NCBI GenBank assembly: GCA_021780075.1
Contig: JAJXZL010000053.1
Coordinates: forward strand, 1 to 63,784
DNA length: 63,784 nt
Reading direction: 5' to 3'
Source of the DNA: Acidobacteriota bacterium
Lineage (GTDB): Bacteria > Acidobacteriota > Terriglobia > Terriglobales > Acidobacteriaceae
Positions 55,482 through 63,784 of the stretch are shown here, in pieces. The first letter of the stretch is position 1, and the number at the start of each line of letters is the position of its first letter. Made by a program: the position numbers and the translations under genes. The notes under the pieces are model-generated. The model ran no database searches. It had not been told where the DNA came from and saw only the letters and a program-made list of their open reading frames with translations.

Positions 55482-56741
55482 ATGACGATGCCTTCCTTGG
55501 CCGCTGAACTTCAGAAAATTCGAACCAGCCGACTTGCGCGCAACGCAGGCTGGATGCTGGTTGGACAAGGCCTCAGTTTTGTTCTGCAAGCGGCATACTT
55601 TGTGCTTCTCGCGCGTTTGCTTGGCGTTCGGGAATATGGGGTGTTTGCGGGGGCCTTCGCATTTGCAGGTATTGCGATGGCGTACAGCACCCTCGGTTCT
55701 GGGCTGATCTTCATGCGGTATGTTCGTGCCGAACCCACGTCGTTTGCTGCCTACTGGGGAAACATCATCCTCTCTACGGTGAGCGCTGGAACAGTCTTAA
55801 CGGTAGTCCTTTATCTTATAGCGCCTCATCTACTGGATCCCGCAAGCGCGTCCATTGTGATCCCGGTTGCCATCGGAAATTGCATTTTTGGCCAACTTGT
55901 CGCAAGCATGGGCTTTGTCTTTCAGACATTTGAACTACTGCGAATGACTGCTACGCTGAATTTATTGACGAATGCCTTGCGACTTCTTGCGGTAGGAATC
56001 TTGGCTAGTCTTATGCCACACGCCAGTGCGCGCCAGTGGGCAATAGCATCAGCATACGTCTCGTTATTGGCTGCAGTGACGGGCTTCCTGATCGTCACAA
56101 AGCGTTTTGGCCGCCCCAAGTTTGTACCTAGGCTGCTACTATCAAACGCCATCGAAGGACTCGGTTTTTCGCTCGGCTGGTCTGCCCAGTCTCTCTACAA
56201 TGACGTCGACAAGACTTTACTGAGCCATTACGGCATGAATTTTCAAAACGGCGTCTACACCATGGCCTATCGGATTGTCGACATCGCAAACATGCCAATC
56301 ACGGCCTTGGATGCAGCCGTCTTGCCGCGCTATTTTCGCAATGCCAACGAAAACATCCGCAGTGTGCGCCCGCTGGCTGTCAAGTTGGCAACGAGGGCCT
56401 CGGCGGTGGGATTCCTGATGTCTGGAATTCTCTTCTTCACAGCTCCATTGATCCCGCACCTCGTTGGCTCCGGCTTTAAAGAGAGCATCCTGGCTTTGCG
56501 CTGGCTGTGTCTCTTGCCAGCGATGCGCGGCATGCATCAACTCACTGGTGCTGCGATTACAGCAATGGGATTTCAACGTTTCCGGACAATAACCCAGCTG
56601 TCAGCGGCTACACTTAACCTTGCGCTGAATCTCTGGCTTATACCGCAGCATGGCTGGCTTGGAGCAGCGTGGGCGAGCCTTGCAACCGATGGGTCGTTGG
56701 GAGTGGCAAATTGGATGCTGCTTCGAAGGTTATCGAAGTAA
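55482..56741 (+). CDS. Oligosaccharide flippase (Wzx/PST family)
   Basis: A 419-residue protein with about 12 hydrophobic segments typical of MATE/PST flippases: NAGWMLVGQGLSFVLQAAYF at the N terminus, ARLLGVREYGVFAGAFAFAG, LSHYGMNFQNGVYTMAYRIV and a C-terminal WLIPQHGWLGAAWASLATDG. Wzx proteins flip undecaprenyl-linked repeat units to the periplasm. The neighbouring Wzz, Wzy and glycosyltransferases agree with this. Confidence 0.9.
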   Translation: MTMPSLAAELQKIRTSRLARNAGWMLVGQGLSFVLQAAYFVLLARLLGVREYGVFAGAFAFAGIAMAYSTLGSGLIFMRYVRAEPTSFAAYWGNIILSTVSAGTVLTVVLYLIAPHLLDPASASIVIPVAIGNCIFGQLVASMGFVFQTFELLRMTATLNLLTNALRLLAVGILASLMPHASARQWAIASAYVSLLAAVTGFLIVTKRFGRPKFVPRLLLSNAIEGLGFSLGWSAQSLYNDVDKTLLSHYGMNFQNGVYTMAYRIVDIANMPITALDAAVLPRYFRNANENIRSVRPLAVKLATRASAVGFLMSGILFFTAPLIPHLVGSGFKESILALRWLCLLPAMRGMHQLTGAAITAMGFQRFRTITQLSAATLNLALNLWLIPQHGWLGAAWASLATDGSLGVANWMLLRRLSK

Positions 56742-56788
56742 GCAGGGGATTGGTGGTGAATATCCGCACCATCCAAGCGAGGTTCTGC

Positions 56789-57451
56789 ATGGAAAAGTCT
56801 CAAACCCTATATGACGGAGTGAACCAATGCGTTCTTTCGTTTGTCCCGGAGTCAGCCGCTCGTGTTCTGGATGTCGGCTGCGGTACAGGAGCACTTGGAA
56901 AATGCCTGCGCCAAATCCATGGTCGACATGTCGTTGGAATTACCTACTCTCCTAAAGAGGCCGAATTAGCCGCAACCAGACTATCCGAGGTCATCTGTGC
57001 CGAATTAAATGGCTTCGACTTTTCCTCGCTGGGTAAATACGATTGCGTAATCTTGAGCCACATTCTAGAACACTTGTATTCTCCTGGAGAAGCGCTCGAG
57101 CAGCTAAAGTGCGTTCTGGAGAAGAACTCTGTCATTGTGGTGGCCCTGCCGAACGTGGTCTGGTGGAAGCAACGCCTCGAATTCCTCTTAGGCAGATGGC
57201 GTTATCAGGATTGGGGTATTTTAGATCGAACCCATTTTCGCTTTTTCGACATGAAATCATCTGAAGAACTTCTGGATCGTGCGGGATTCCAGATTCTCAG
57301 GCGGAGACCTGACGGCCCCTGTCCACTCCTACGTGGACCCGTCAGAAGGCTTGCTGGCCCTTTAGCGGAGAGAATCGACCGCTTTTTCAGCCGACTTGCG
57401 CCTGGCCTATTTGCCATTCAGTTCGTTTACCTGGCAAAGATGAAGCAATGA
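56789..57451 (+). CDS. SAM-dependent methyltransferase (MetW/Methyltransf_23-like)
   Basis: A class I methyltransferase of about 220 residues: VLDVGCGTGALGKCL (SAM loop), the post-II acidic end VVGITYSPKEAE, and YDCVILSHILEHLYSPGEAL, characteristic of the methyltransferases found in polysaccharide clusters. RTHFRFFDMKSSEELLDRAGF is the typical C-terminal cap. It probably methylates a sugar of the repeat unit or caps the chain. ATG 56789 (GAGG 7 bases upstream) is used; GTG 56756 with AGGGGA upstream is possible. Confidence 0.87.
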   Translation: MEKSQTLYDGVNQCVLSFVPESAARVLDVGCGTGALGKCLRQIHGRHVVGITYSPKEAELAATRLSEVICAELNGFDFSSLGKYDCVILSHILEHLYSPGEALEQLKCVLEKNSVIVVALPNVVWWKQRLEFLLGRWRYQDWGILDRTHFRFFDMKSSEELLDRAGFQILRRRPDGPCPLLRGPVRRLAGPLAERIDRFFSRLAPGLFAIQFVYLAKMKQ

Positions 57452-57540
57452 CTTAACTCAGAAACGCTTTCGCTGATCGACTTTTGTCTGACTAGGATCT
57501 CGGGTATTTTTTCACGGACAGATCCAATGGAGAATCCTTG

Positions 57541-58377
57541 ATGATTGACTTAGCTGTCGCGTATCGCATATACCCCGGCGTCTCTAAGATTCCGGCTTAT
57601 TTTTCGAATGACAAGTTCAAGATGTCAGAGATGTGTCTGGCCTCATTTCAAAGAGCATTGGGGAAACTCCACGTCAAGGTGTATGCCATTCTTGATGGCT
57701 GCCCGGATGAATATGTTGGCCTCTTTCGACGCATCTTAGCGGGCTGTGAACTTGAGATTCTGCGGCCAGACAAGATAGGGAATCTCCCCACCTTTTCTCT
57801 CCAGATTGATCTTCTTCTCAAGCAGACTGAAGCACAGCACGTCTATTTTGCAGAAGACGACTATTTCTATTTCCCAAACGCGCTTGAAAAAATGGTTGAA
57901 TTCATGCGTGCTAATCGCGATGTCGACTTTGTCACTCCCTACGATCACCCTGACAGCTACTACACGCCTTCCCGCCATGAGCGCCATTCCGTTCGCCCAT
58001 GGGGAGATCGCTACTGGCGAACAGCGAGTTCCACATGTCTCACCTTTCTTACTTCACGTGAAGTTCTTCAACGAACAGCTCCCACGTTGCGCACGTATTC
58101 CAAAGGCAACGGAGACTGTCCAATGTGGCTTGCGTTAACGCAAAAGTTCGAGCTCGCAAACACCAAAGTTCACTTTGCTGATGTCTTTCATCTGAAAGTG
58201 TGGATCCGGACCTGGCAATACGGGATCGGCCGGATTCTATTTAGCAGGCGATACAACCTTTGGACTCCGATACCCGCCCTCGCCACGCACATGGAATCCA
58301 CCTGCCTCTCTCCGCTGATTGACTGGCAGGAGGAGTTCGTGCGCTCTCAACAGACGCTGGATTCAACATCGGGCTGA
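57541..58377 (+). CDS. Putative GT-A-fold glycosyltransferase
   Basis: A 278-residue protein, start ATG 57541 with GGAGA 7 bases upstream. KVYAILDGCPDEYVGLFRRIL and HVYFAEDDYFYFPNALEKMVEFM suggest a GT-A glycosyltransferase with an EDD metal motif, and GDCPMWLALTQKFEL may form the acceptor side. It does not match a well-known family closely; its place in the polysaccharide locus supports the call. Confidence 0.65.
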   Translation: MIDLAVAYRIYPGVSKIPAYFSNDKFKMSEMCLASFQRALGKLHVKVYAILDGCPDEYVGLFRRILAGCELEILRPDKIGNLPTFSLQIDLLLKQTEAQHVYFAEDDYFYFPNALEKMVEFMRANRDVDFVTPYDHPDSYYTPSRHERHSVRPWGDRYWRTASSTCLTFLTSREVLQRTAPTLRTYSKGNGDCPMWLALTQKFELANTKVHFADVFHLKVWIRTWQYGIGRILFSRRYNLWTPIPALATHMESTCLSPLIDWQEEFVRSQQTLDSTSG

Positions 58378-58392
58378 TGCAGGTTTTTCCAA

Positions 58393-59412
58393 ATGGTCTA
58401 CATCATCCTCGTGAACTGGAATGGCTGGCGGGACACCATCGAGTGTCTGGAGTCCGTACTCCGCCTGCGCTACGACCAGTTCCGCGTGCTGGTGTGCGAC
58501 AACGGCTCCTCTGACGGCTCACTCGACCGTATTGCCGATTGGGCACAGGGCAGCCTGCACGCGGAATGCATGAATCCCCAATTGCATTACCTCACGTCGC
58601 CCCCTCTGCCCAAGCCTATCCCCTTTCTGCGCGTGGAGCCCGGAAGCTCCATCGATCTCCGCGAACACCCTGAACAGCTCATCCTCGTCCAGACTGGCGC
58701 AAACCTCGGCTTTGCCGGAGGCAATAACGTGGGCTTGCGCTTGTCTCTGTCTGCAGGCGATCTGGAATACGCGTGGCTGTTGAATAACGACACAGTCGTC
58801 GATCCCGACGCCCTCAGCCACATGATTGAGCGCATGCGCGCACGCCCCGATGCCGGCATGTGCGGCTCGACGCTGCTCTACTACCATCAGCCAGCAACCG
58901 TTCAGGCGCTGGGCGGGGCAAGGTATAACCGCTGGCTTGCCCGTGTTGGCCACATCGGCACGGGAACAACATGGACCGGCATCGCCGACCCCACCTCTGT
59001 AGAGGCGCAGATGAACTATGTGGTCGGAGCCTCCATGCTGGTCAGTGGTGATTTTCTGCGGCGCGTTGGCCTGATGGACGAGCGATACTTCCTCTATTTC
59101 GAGGAGATCGACTGGGCCACCTGTGCGCATGGCCTCTTCACGCTCGCCTATTCCCCCCAAAGCCTCGTCTATCACAAGGAGGGGGCGACTATTGGAACCT
59201 CAGGACTTTTGAATACAGAACGGAGCGAGTTATGTGAAAGCCTCGCCTCGCAAAACCGTATTCTTGTTACAAGGAGATTCTTCAAGATTTGCCTACCATC
59301 GGTCTTGCTGGCAATGATGGCAAGTGCACTCCATCGGCTCTTCACTGGACGTTCGCGACATTTTTTACTGCTGATCGACGGAATGGGCAGAGGCTTGTTT
59401 TTCAAAAAGTAA
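58393..59412 (+). CDS. Glycosyltransferase family 2 (rhamnosyltransferase-like)
   Basis: A 339-residue GT2 enzyme: YIILVNWNGWRDTIECLESVL, VLVCDNGSSDGSLDRI, ANLGFAGGNNVGLRLSL, AWLLNNDTVVDPDALSHMI (the DxD-equivalent NNDT) and MDERYFLYFEEIDWATCAHG. These are the hallmarks of the dTDP-rhamnosyltransferase-like branch. An insert of about 35 residues between the GSSDGS and NLGFAGG blocks is typical of longer members. Confidence 0.93.
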   Translation: MVYIILVNWNGWRDTIECLESVLRLRYDQFRVLVCDNGSSDGSLDRIADWAQGSLHAECMNPQLHYLTSPPLPKPIPFLRVEPGSSIDLREHPEQLILVQTGANLGFAGGNNVGLRLSLSAGDLEYAWLLNNDTVVDPDALSHMIERMRARPDAGMCGSTLLYYHQPATVQALGGARYNRWLARVGHIGTGTTWTGIADPTSVEAQMNYVVGASMLVSGDFLRRVGLMDERYFLYFEEIDWATCAHGLFTLAYSPQSLVYHKEGATIGTSGLLNTERSELCESLASQNRILVTRRFFKICLPSVLLAMMASALHRLFTGRSRHFLLLIDGMGRGLFFKK

Positions 59413-59441
59413 TCGTAGACGTAAAAGAGGGCAGGCTGACT

Positions 59442-60689
59442 CTATGCCTCAACAGCACTTGTGCTGACCGAGTCACGAAGGTCATTTGGCATCGCCATCC
59501 ACACTCTATATCTGTGAATAGCTACCAGCATAAGAGCCAATAAGAATTGCGTGATATATATCTTGAATGAATTTGCGAAGTTTGTTTTTACAAATAGCAC
59601 TCCAACAGTCGCAACCCAAAAATAGTAGGCAAGCGCGTGTTTTGCCTTCAAACGCTCCATCATGACAACGACTCCGGCAAAAATCGTTGTAACCAACGGA
59701 GGGCCAAGATAGGAAAAAGCCGCAACTGCCTCCGCGAGGTAATAGAATCCGCCCATCGGAGCAAATTTGTCTGGGATGCCCGGATCAATTTGGCGTTCCC
59801 ATGTTTTAAGAAGCTGATGGTCCCTCAGGTCTGCGCTTGGGATCATCAGCAGTAATGGATCGAGAACGTACGACCCTCCGTAGGTGTACCCATCGGTTAG
59901 GTTATGCTGAACTGCGTAAATCGCCTGCAGGGAAGGGTACGCCCCCATTGTGCCCTCCACTGCTACTGGAGCAATCAGCTTCTGAGCTACAGAGGAATTG
60001 CCTGAAAGGATAATCGAGCGGGCTGCAATTGCAAAGAAAACGCCCATTGCGGCGACGATATAAACGCGCCTATTTGATTTGGCTTGCTTACTGCTGTATA
60101 GCATTAAGGTCAGAAATGCAACAGGCAGAAATGTAGTGCGAGCTCCGTCGATGAAGAGAACAATAATATTTAAGAGAAATAGTCTCCAAGCCCATTTGTC
60201 CAGGCCGAACCGGTAGAGGTAATAGATGTAAATCGCAATGAAGGCATGCTTCACGTAGGCCGTAACTGAGTACATTCCGCCCGGCTCTCCCGTCTCTGCT
60301 CCCGTCGCAAATTGGTTCCAGCCATATTTGGCGCACAAGACGCACGTAATCAGGAAGGCAGGAAGAACAAGGAGGAAATAGTTTCTGCGTTTTTGCTGAG
60401 AGGCTTCAGTAGATGCCTTTATTGGCCTATTCTTGTAAAAGAAAAGGAAGATTAGACCGAAACATATATTAGACAGACCGGCAAGAGTCACTTGCGTATC
60501 GACAACAGAGCGGTCCGAGAGAAGTCTGAGAACTGGAAGGTCAAGCAGGCTGGTGACCCACGGTACGACGTTATAAAGACACTGAAAGGCTATAAATACC
60601 GAGTACAGGGAGATCGGCGCAATCTTCTTCGCCCTTGCAACATACAATAGGAAAAGCAACGAGCACACGAAGATGCTGAATGCCGCCAT
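59442..60689 (-). CDS. O-antigen polymerase-like membrane protein (Wzy candidate)
   Basis: A 415-residue protein with 10-12 hydrophobic segments and no soluble domain. Between segments lies a larger loop (GGSYVLDPLLLMIPSADLRD and PGIPDKFAPMGGFYYLAEAVAAF) similar to the periplasmic loops of oligosaccharide repeat-unit polymerases. It lies on the opposite strand to all its neighbours and is clearly less GC-rich than the rest of the locus, a common feature of wzy genes gained by transfer. With Wzx and Wzz present it is the only polymerase candidate. Confidence 0.8.
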   Translation of the reverse strand: MAAFSIFVCSLLFLLYVARAKKIAPISLYSVFIAFQCLYNVVPWVTSLLDLPVLRLLSDRSVVDTQVTLAGLSNICFGLIFLFFYKNRPIKASTEASQQKRRNYFLLVLPAFLITCVLCAKYGWNQFATGAETGEPGGMYSVTAYVKHAFIAIYIYYLYRFGLDKWAWRLFLLNIIVLFIDGARTTFLPVAFLTLMLYSSKQAKSNRRVYIVAAMGVFFAIAARSIILSGNSSVAQKLIAPVAVEGTMGAYPSLQAIYAVQHNLTDGYTYGGSYVLDPLLLMIPSADLRDHQLLKTWERQIDPGIPDKFAPMGGFYYLAEAVAAFSYLGPPLVTTIFAGVVVMMERLKAKHALAYYFWVATVGVLFVKTNFANSFKIYITQFLLALMLVAIHRYRVWMAMPNDLRDSVSTSAVEA

Positions 60690-60713
60690 GGAGGGATTTT
60701 AGCATTTAACCGC

Positions 60714-61796
60714 ATGAAAACCCTCTACGTAAATGGGCGATATCTTGCACAGCCGGTGACGGGCGTGCAGCGGTACGCACGGGAAGTAGTGGCTGCGTGG
60801 GACGCCGATCTGGCTGGGGGGCTCATTGACCCGAAGCGGTATGCGATCGAGGTGATAGCGCCGCGCGATGTGCTCGCACTTCCTGACTACAAGTGCATCC
60901 GTGTGTCGCGGTCACGAACCAACGGCAGATTCTGGGAGCAGGTAGAACTGCCGTTGCGAACGAAGGGCGGCCTGCTGTTCAGTCCCTACGCTGCCGCTCC
61001 GGTGTTCAAGTTCAGGCAAGCTGTCACCATTCATGATGCAGGCGTGCGCGCCACTCCGCAGCAGTATTCGAGGCTGTTCCGAACCTACTACACGGTGGTG
61101 TACAAGCTGCTGGGCATTGGTTGCAGGCGAATCTTCACAGTTTCCCAGTTTTCCAAAGATGAGCTCGGCCGCCATTTTTCCATCCCCGCCCACAAGGTGA
61201 GCGTCGTCCCGCCTGGATGTGATTATCTCGCAGGCGTGACTCCCGACTCCCGAATCCTTCAGAAGTTCAACCTTCGCCCTAAACAGTTTATTCTCGGCGT
61301 GAGTTCAAGGAGCCCGATCAAGAATTTTAACGGGCTCGCTTCCGCATGGAGGCTGCTGGCGCAGAAGGATATTCCGCTTGTGATTGCGGGCAAGGCCAGC
61401 GAACGGATTTTTGCGCACTCCGATTCTGCTCCACAGCAGGAAGTGAAGTGGCTCGGCTACGTCTCGGACCAGGAACTGCGCGCGCTCTATGAGAATGCGG
61501 CGTTGTTTGTCTATCCTTCTTTCTACGAAGGTTTTGGTCTGCCGCCGATGGAGGCAATGTCATGCGGATGCCCGGTGCTGGTTGCTCGCAGTTCAGCACT
61601 CCCTGAAACCTGCGGAGACGGCGCACTGTATTGTGACCCATCTTCTGCTTGCGAAATTGCGGAGAAAATGGCATATGTGCTCAATCATCCAGAAGTTAGC
61701 AAAGACTTACAGAGACGCGGCCCGCAAAGAGCGCAAGAGTTTACAATGGACAAAACTGCTTCCCTGCTGTGGAGTGAGTTGAAGGATTTTCTGTGA
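60714..61796 (+). CDS. Glycosyltransferase family 4 (GT-B fold)
   Basis: A 360-residue enzyme with the GT4 pattern: VTGVQRYAREVVAAW at the N terminus, FTVSQFSKDELGRHF, KVSVVPPGC, FILGVSSRSPIKNF and the donor-binding ALFVYPSFYEGFGLPPMEAMSCGCPVLVA, which includes the E-x7-E motif. It probably adds a hexose to the repeat unit. It is divergent from the wzy candidate with only 24 bases between starts. Confidence 0.93.
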   Translation: MKTLYVNGRYLAQPVTGVQRYAREVVAAWDADLAGGLIDPKRYAIEVIAPRDVLALPDYKCIRVSRSRTNGRFWEQVELPLRTKGGLLFSPYAAAPVFKFRQAVTIHDAGVRATPQQYSRLFRTYYTVVYKLLGIGCRRIFTVSQFSKDELGRHFSIPAHKVSVVPPGCDYLAGVTPDSRILQKFNLRPKQFILGVSSRSPIKNFNGLASAWRLLAQKDIPLVIAGKASERIFAHSDSAPQQEVKWLGYVSDQELRALYENAALFVYPSFYEGFGLPPMEAMSCGCPVLVARSSALPETCGDGALYCDPSSACEIAEKMAYVLNHPEVSKDLQRRGPQRAQEFTMDKTASLLWSELKDFL

Positions 61797-61809
61797 GTTG
61801 CTGGTGACA

Positions 61810-62679
61810 ATGCATCAGGTCAGTGCCTCGATTGTTGCGTACAGAAACGACCCTGATGAGCTGACGGGAGCCGTTCGCAGTTTTCTATCTTCCCCCATAG
61901 ACGGGATTTGCACGGTTGTCGACAACTCACCCAGCGCAGAACTGCGTGAGCGGGTTCTGGAAGCCGGCGCTAGATACATTTTCACTGGGGAAAACCTCGG
62001 GTATGGCAGCGGGCACAATATCGCGCTGAAGGAGAACCTCGCGACCGCCGAATACCAACTGGTTCTGAATCCTGATGTGGCGTTCGAGCCAGAAGTTCTT
62101 GCCGCGCTTTATCAGTTTATGAATTCGCATCCAGAAGTTGGACTGGTCATGCCGAAGGTGCTTCACCCCGATGGATCAGAGCAGAGACTTTGTAAGCGGC
62201 TCCCAACACCGTTCGACCTGATCGCCCGTAGATTCCTTGGCGTGAGAAGTTCACGATGGCTGAAGGACCGTCTGGACGGCTATGAGTTGCGGCAACTGGA
62301 TTTGAGCAAGACTCGCGAGGTGCCATGCCTTTCTGGCTGCTTTATGCTGATGCGCTCTTCGGTGCTGGAGCAATCTGGCCCCTTCGACGAACGCTATTTC
62401 ATGTACATGGAAGACGTGGACCTTTGCCGTCGCATCGGCATGGTAGCAAAAACTGTCTTCTATCCTCATGTTGACATCACGCACGGTTATGCAAAGGGCT
62501 CGTATAAGAACTATAGAGAGCTCAGGCATCATGTTGTTTCTGCGGTGCGATATTTTTCAAAATGGGGCTGGTTTTTTGATCGAAGCGCCAGGCATTTGAA
62601 TATGCGACTCGCGGTTCTTGCAGAAGATCGAAATGCCGCCGGAGGCCGCCGGGTACACAAGAACGCCTCTGCCTCCTAA
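61810..62679 (+). CDS. Glycosyltransferase family 2
   Basis: A 289-residue GT2 protein: ASIVAYRNDPDELTGAVRSF, VVDNSPSAELRE, GENLGYGSGHNIALKEN, LVLNPDVAFEPEVLAALYQFM (NPD metal motif), CLSGCFMLMRSSVLEQSG and MYMEDVDLCRRI. This is a second rhamnosyltransferase-like enzyme. Start ATG 61810 is used; GTG 61804 and TTG 61798 are in frame, the latter overlapping the end of the GT4 gene. Confidence 0.93.
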   Translation: MHQVSASIVAYRNDPDELTGAVRSFLSSPIDGICTVVDNSPSAELRERVLEAGARYIFTGENLGYGSGHNIALKENLATAEYQLVLNPDVAFEPEVLAALYQFMNSHPEVGLVMPKVLHPDGSEQRLCKRLPTPFDLIARRFLGVRSSRWLKDRLDGYELRQLDLSKTREVPCLSGCFMLMRSSVLEQSGPFDERYFMYMEDVDLCRRIGMVAKTVFYPHVDITHGYAKGSYKNYRELRHHVVSAVRYFSKWGWFFDRSARHLNMRLAVLAEDRNAAGGRRVHKNASAS

Positions 62680-63368
62680 GTGGTTCGGCGACGAGCAACT
62701 CCCAATCCGTGCGGCGTTGGTGAATGCGGCGGGAGCCGGATTACTTCATTACACTGATTCTAAATAATTAATTCCATTCCCAACGCCACTACAAACGCAC
62801 GACCCAACCGATGCGCGGTTTCGGAGTACGTGTGGAGTACACGAGCTTTCAGACTTCTCTGGCTTTCGTCAAACTACGAACCTTGCCCGCGCGCTCGCTT
62901 TGTGTAGAACAGGGTGCGGGAATCCCTGATTACAAGCCTACCTCCCAGGACTATTTGCGATGCTCTCGGAAATCGAGTTGAATTGCTCGATTGCAATCGC
63001 TCCGGGTCGGGGTGTTCCAGTGCATGTGCGCTTGATGCGCAAACTGGGCGTGCACGGCTTGAGGGAACTCCGCCGACGTGCCATCACCGATCAGCGGCGC
63101 TCCCTCCAGATTGGAACTCCCGGCTGCCGTGAGGGGGGGTGTCGTCTCATAGTCAAATCGGAGAACCGGTTGTACAATTGTTCCGCAATCAACTGAGCGG
63201 ACAGCCTTTGGGTCAACATTCTCATTGGGGGCATGATTACGGGAATCACAGCACTCTTGTTGAAGTAGTGACTTGGAGACAACAAGATGCGGCTTATCTC
63301 GGCTGCACCTGGTCTGGGTTTAAAGAGTGTCCGCTCGCATGGAGTCTTGGTCTGCGCGAGGGGGAAGC
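62680..63368. other. Long intergenic region upstream of the hydrogenase gene
   Basis: About 690 bases without a convincing gene; small open frames on either strand have no ribosome site or family pattern. The region separates the polysaccharide locus from the hydrogenase operon and should contain the hydrogenase promoter. The 8-base palindrome TTGTACAA near 63174 is the only structured site noticed. Confidence 0.45.
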
Positions 63369-63784
63369 ATGGCGAAGACACTCTATTGGCTGCAATGCGG
63401 ATCGTGCGGCGGAGACAGCGTAGCGCTACTCAGCCTTGAATCGCCCGATTTCTTCGAACTGCTGAAGATGCTCAGCATTGATCTGCTGTGGCACCCTTCG
63501 CTCTCCAACGGCAGCCCCGATGATCACCGCCGCCTGGTGGACGCGCTGATCTCCGGAGAACAACCGCTGGATATCCTTTGTGTCGAGGGAGCAATTATCC
63601 GCGGGCCGGGCGGCTCCGGAATGTACAACACCTTCGACAACAAGCCAAAGAAAGATCTGGTTGCTGCCCTGGCCCGGCGCGCACAGACCGTCATTGCCGT
63701 CGGGACCTGCGCCAGCTTTGGCGGCATTGGAACAGATGCGGAGACGGAAGCGACCGGCCTGCAGTTCCTGAAGCGCACAAAGGG
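63369..63784 (+). CDS. [NiFe]-hydrogenase small subunit without Tat signal (3' end outside window)
   Basis: The first 138 codons of an electron-transfer small subunit. ATG 63369 follows GAGGGGGA closely. LYWLQCGSCGGDSVALLSLE holds the proximal-cluster CxxC; DLLWHPSLS, LDILCVEGAIIRGPGGSG and VIAVGTCASFGGIG (third cluster Cys) are conserved blocks, and the visible part ends in QFLKRTKG. There is no RRxFxK leader, so the enzyme should stay on the cytoplasmic side. LLWHPSL and the CGxCGGD start resemble group 1h (Hhy) and group 2 uptake hydrogenases. Group 1h oxidises atmospheric H2 and is known in acidobacteria. The hyp operon at 32-36 kb would mature it. Confidence 0.9.
   Translation, partial: MAKTLYWLQCGSCGGDSVALLSLESPDFFELLKMLSIDLLWHPSLSNGSPDDHRRLVDALISGEQPLDILCVEGAIIRGPGGSGMYNTFDNKPKKDLVAALARRAQTVIAVGTCASFGGIGTDAETEATGLQFLKRTK

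Noticed and set aside
62914..63423. Small plus-strand frames before the hydrogenase gene
   Set aside because: No ribosome site, no recognisable product, and the last one overlaps the hydrogenase start in another frame.

Overview
The window is about 64 kb of high-GC (roughly 60% by eye) Gram-negative chromosomal DNA. The most likely source is an acidobacterium (Acidobacteriota, class Terriglobia). This rests on an Oar-like TonB-dependent receptor with an N-terminal carboxypeptidase-regulatory domain, many TTG/GTG starts, small REP-like hairpin elements, and a mix of hyp, hslVU, glmU and polysaccharide genes. No rRNA, tRNA or CRISPR was found. Assignments come from reading the sequence and recalled family motifs, not from database searches.

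Layout. 1-4.4 kb: 3' two thirds of secA, a strong bidirectional terminator, a TonB-C-domain protein, a CYTH protein and a Sua5/TsaC-type tRNA t6A enzyme. 4.4-6.1 kb: REP-like DNA and a TPR protein. 6.1-19.9 kb: what reads as a complete peptidoglycan-scavenging locus. It contains a TonB receptor, a sodium:solute symporter, MurQ, a fused serine hydrolase-NamZ (DUF1343) lipoprotein, a NagZ-type GH3, an NlpC/P60 endopeptidase, an exported dipeptide epimerase and a GntR/HutC regulator. The four enzymes after MurQ all carry export signals, so wall fragments would be trimmed outside the cytoplasm, imported, and finished by MurQ. No MurNAc kinase is present in the window. 19.9-28 kb: integrase remnant, divergent Hfq-like protein, holB, an ABC exporter with a REP-like element inside its coding sequence, a nuclease-helicase (PD-(D/E)XK + DUF2075) and a higBA toxin-antitoxin pair. 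The higBA pair is bounded by a 17-bp direct repeat, one copy of which is the 3' end of a TMEM175-like channel gene.

28-36.4 kb: PHP-domain protein, LOG-family protein with a small membrane protein, a TIM-barrel isomerase-like gene, and the hydrogenase maturation operon hypA-hypB-(DUF1801)-hypC-hypD-hypE on the minus strand, without hypF. 36.5-43.1 kb: aminotransferase, glutaminase-less GlmS-like isomerase, fibronectin-III lipoprotein, FAH-family hydrolase, transaldolase and two small unknown genes. 43.1-45.5 kb: a second TonB receptor divergent from a MarR regulator, with a perfect palindrome between them. 45.5-52.3 kb: hslV-hslU, an active/inactive M16 peptidase pair and glmU.

52.8-62.7 kb: an HD-GYP response regulator followed by a Wzx/Wzy-type surface-polysaccharide locus (Wzz, Wzx, methyltransferase, glycosyltransferases, and an inverted AT-richer Wzy). 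The window ends inside the gene for a [NiFe]-hydrogenase small subunit without a Tat signal. This is the expected client of the hyp operon 27 kb away and resembles uptake hydrogenases linked to trace-H2 oxidation.

The most interesting system is the 6.5-20 kb murein-recovery locus, in particular its serine hydrolase-NamZ fusion.
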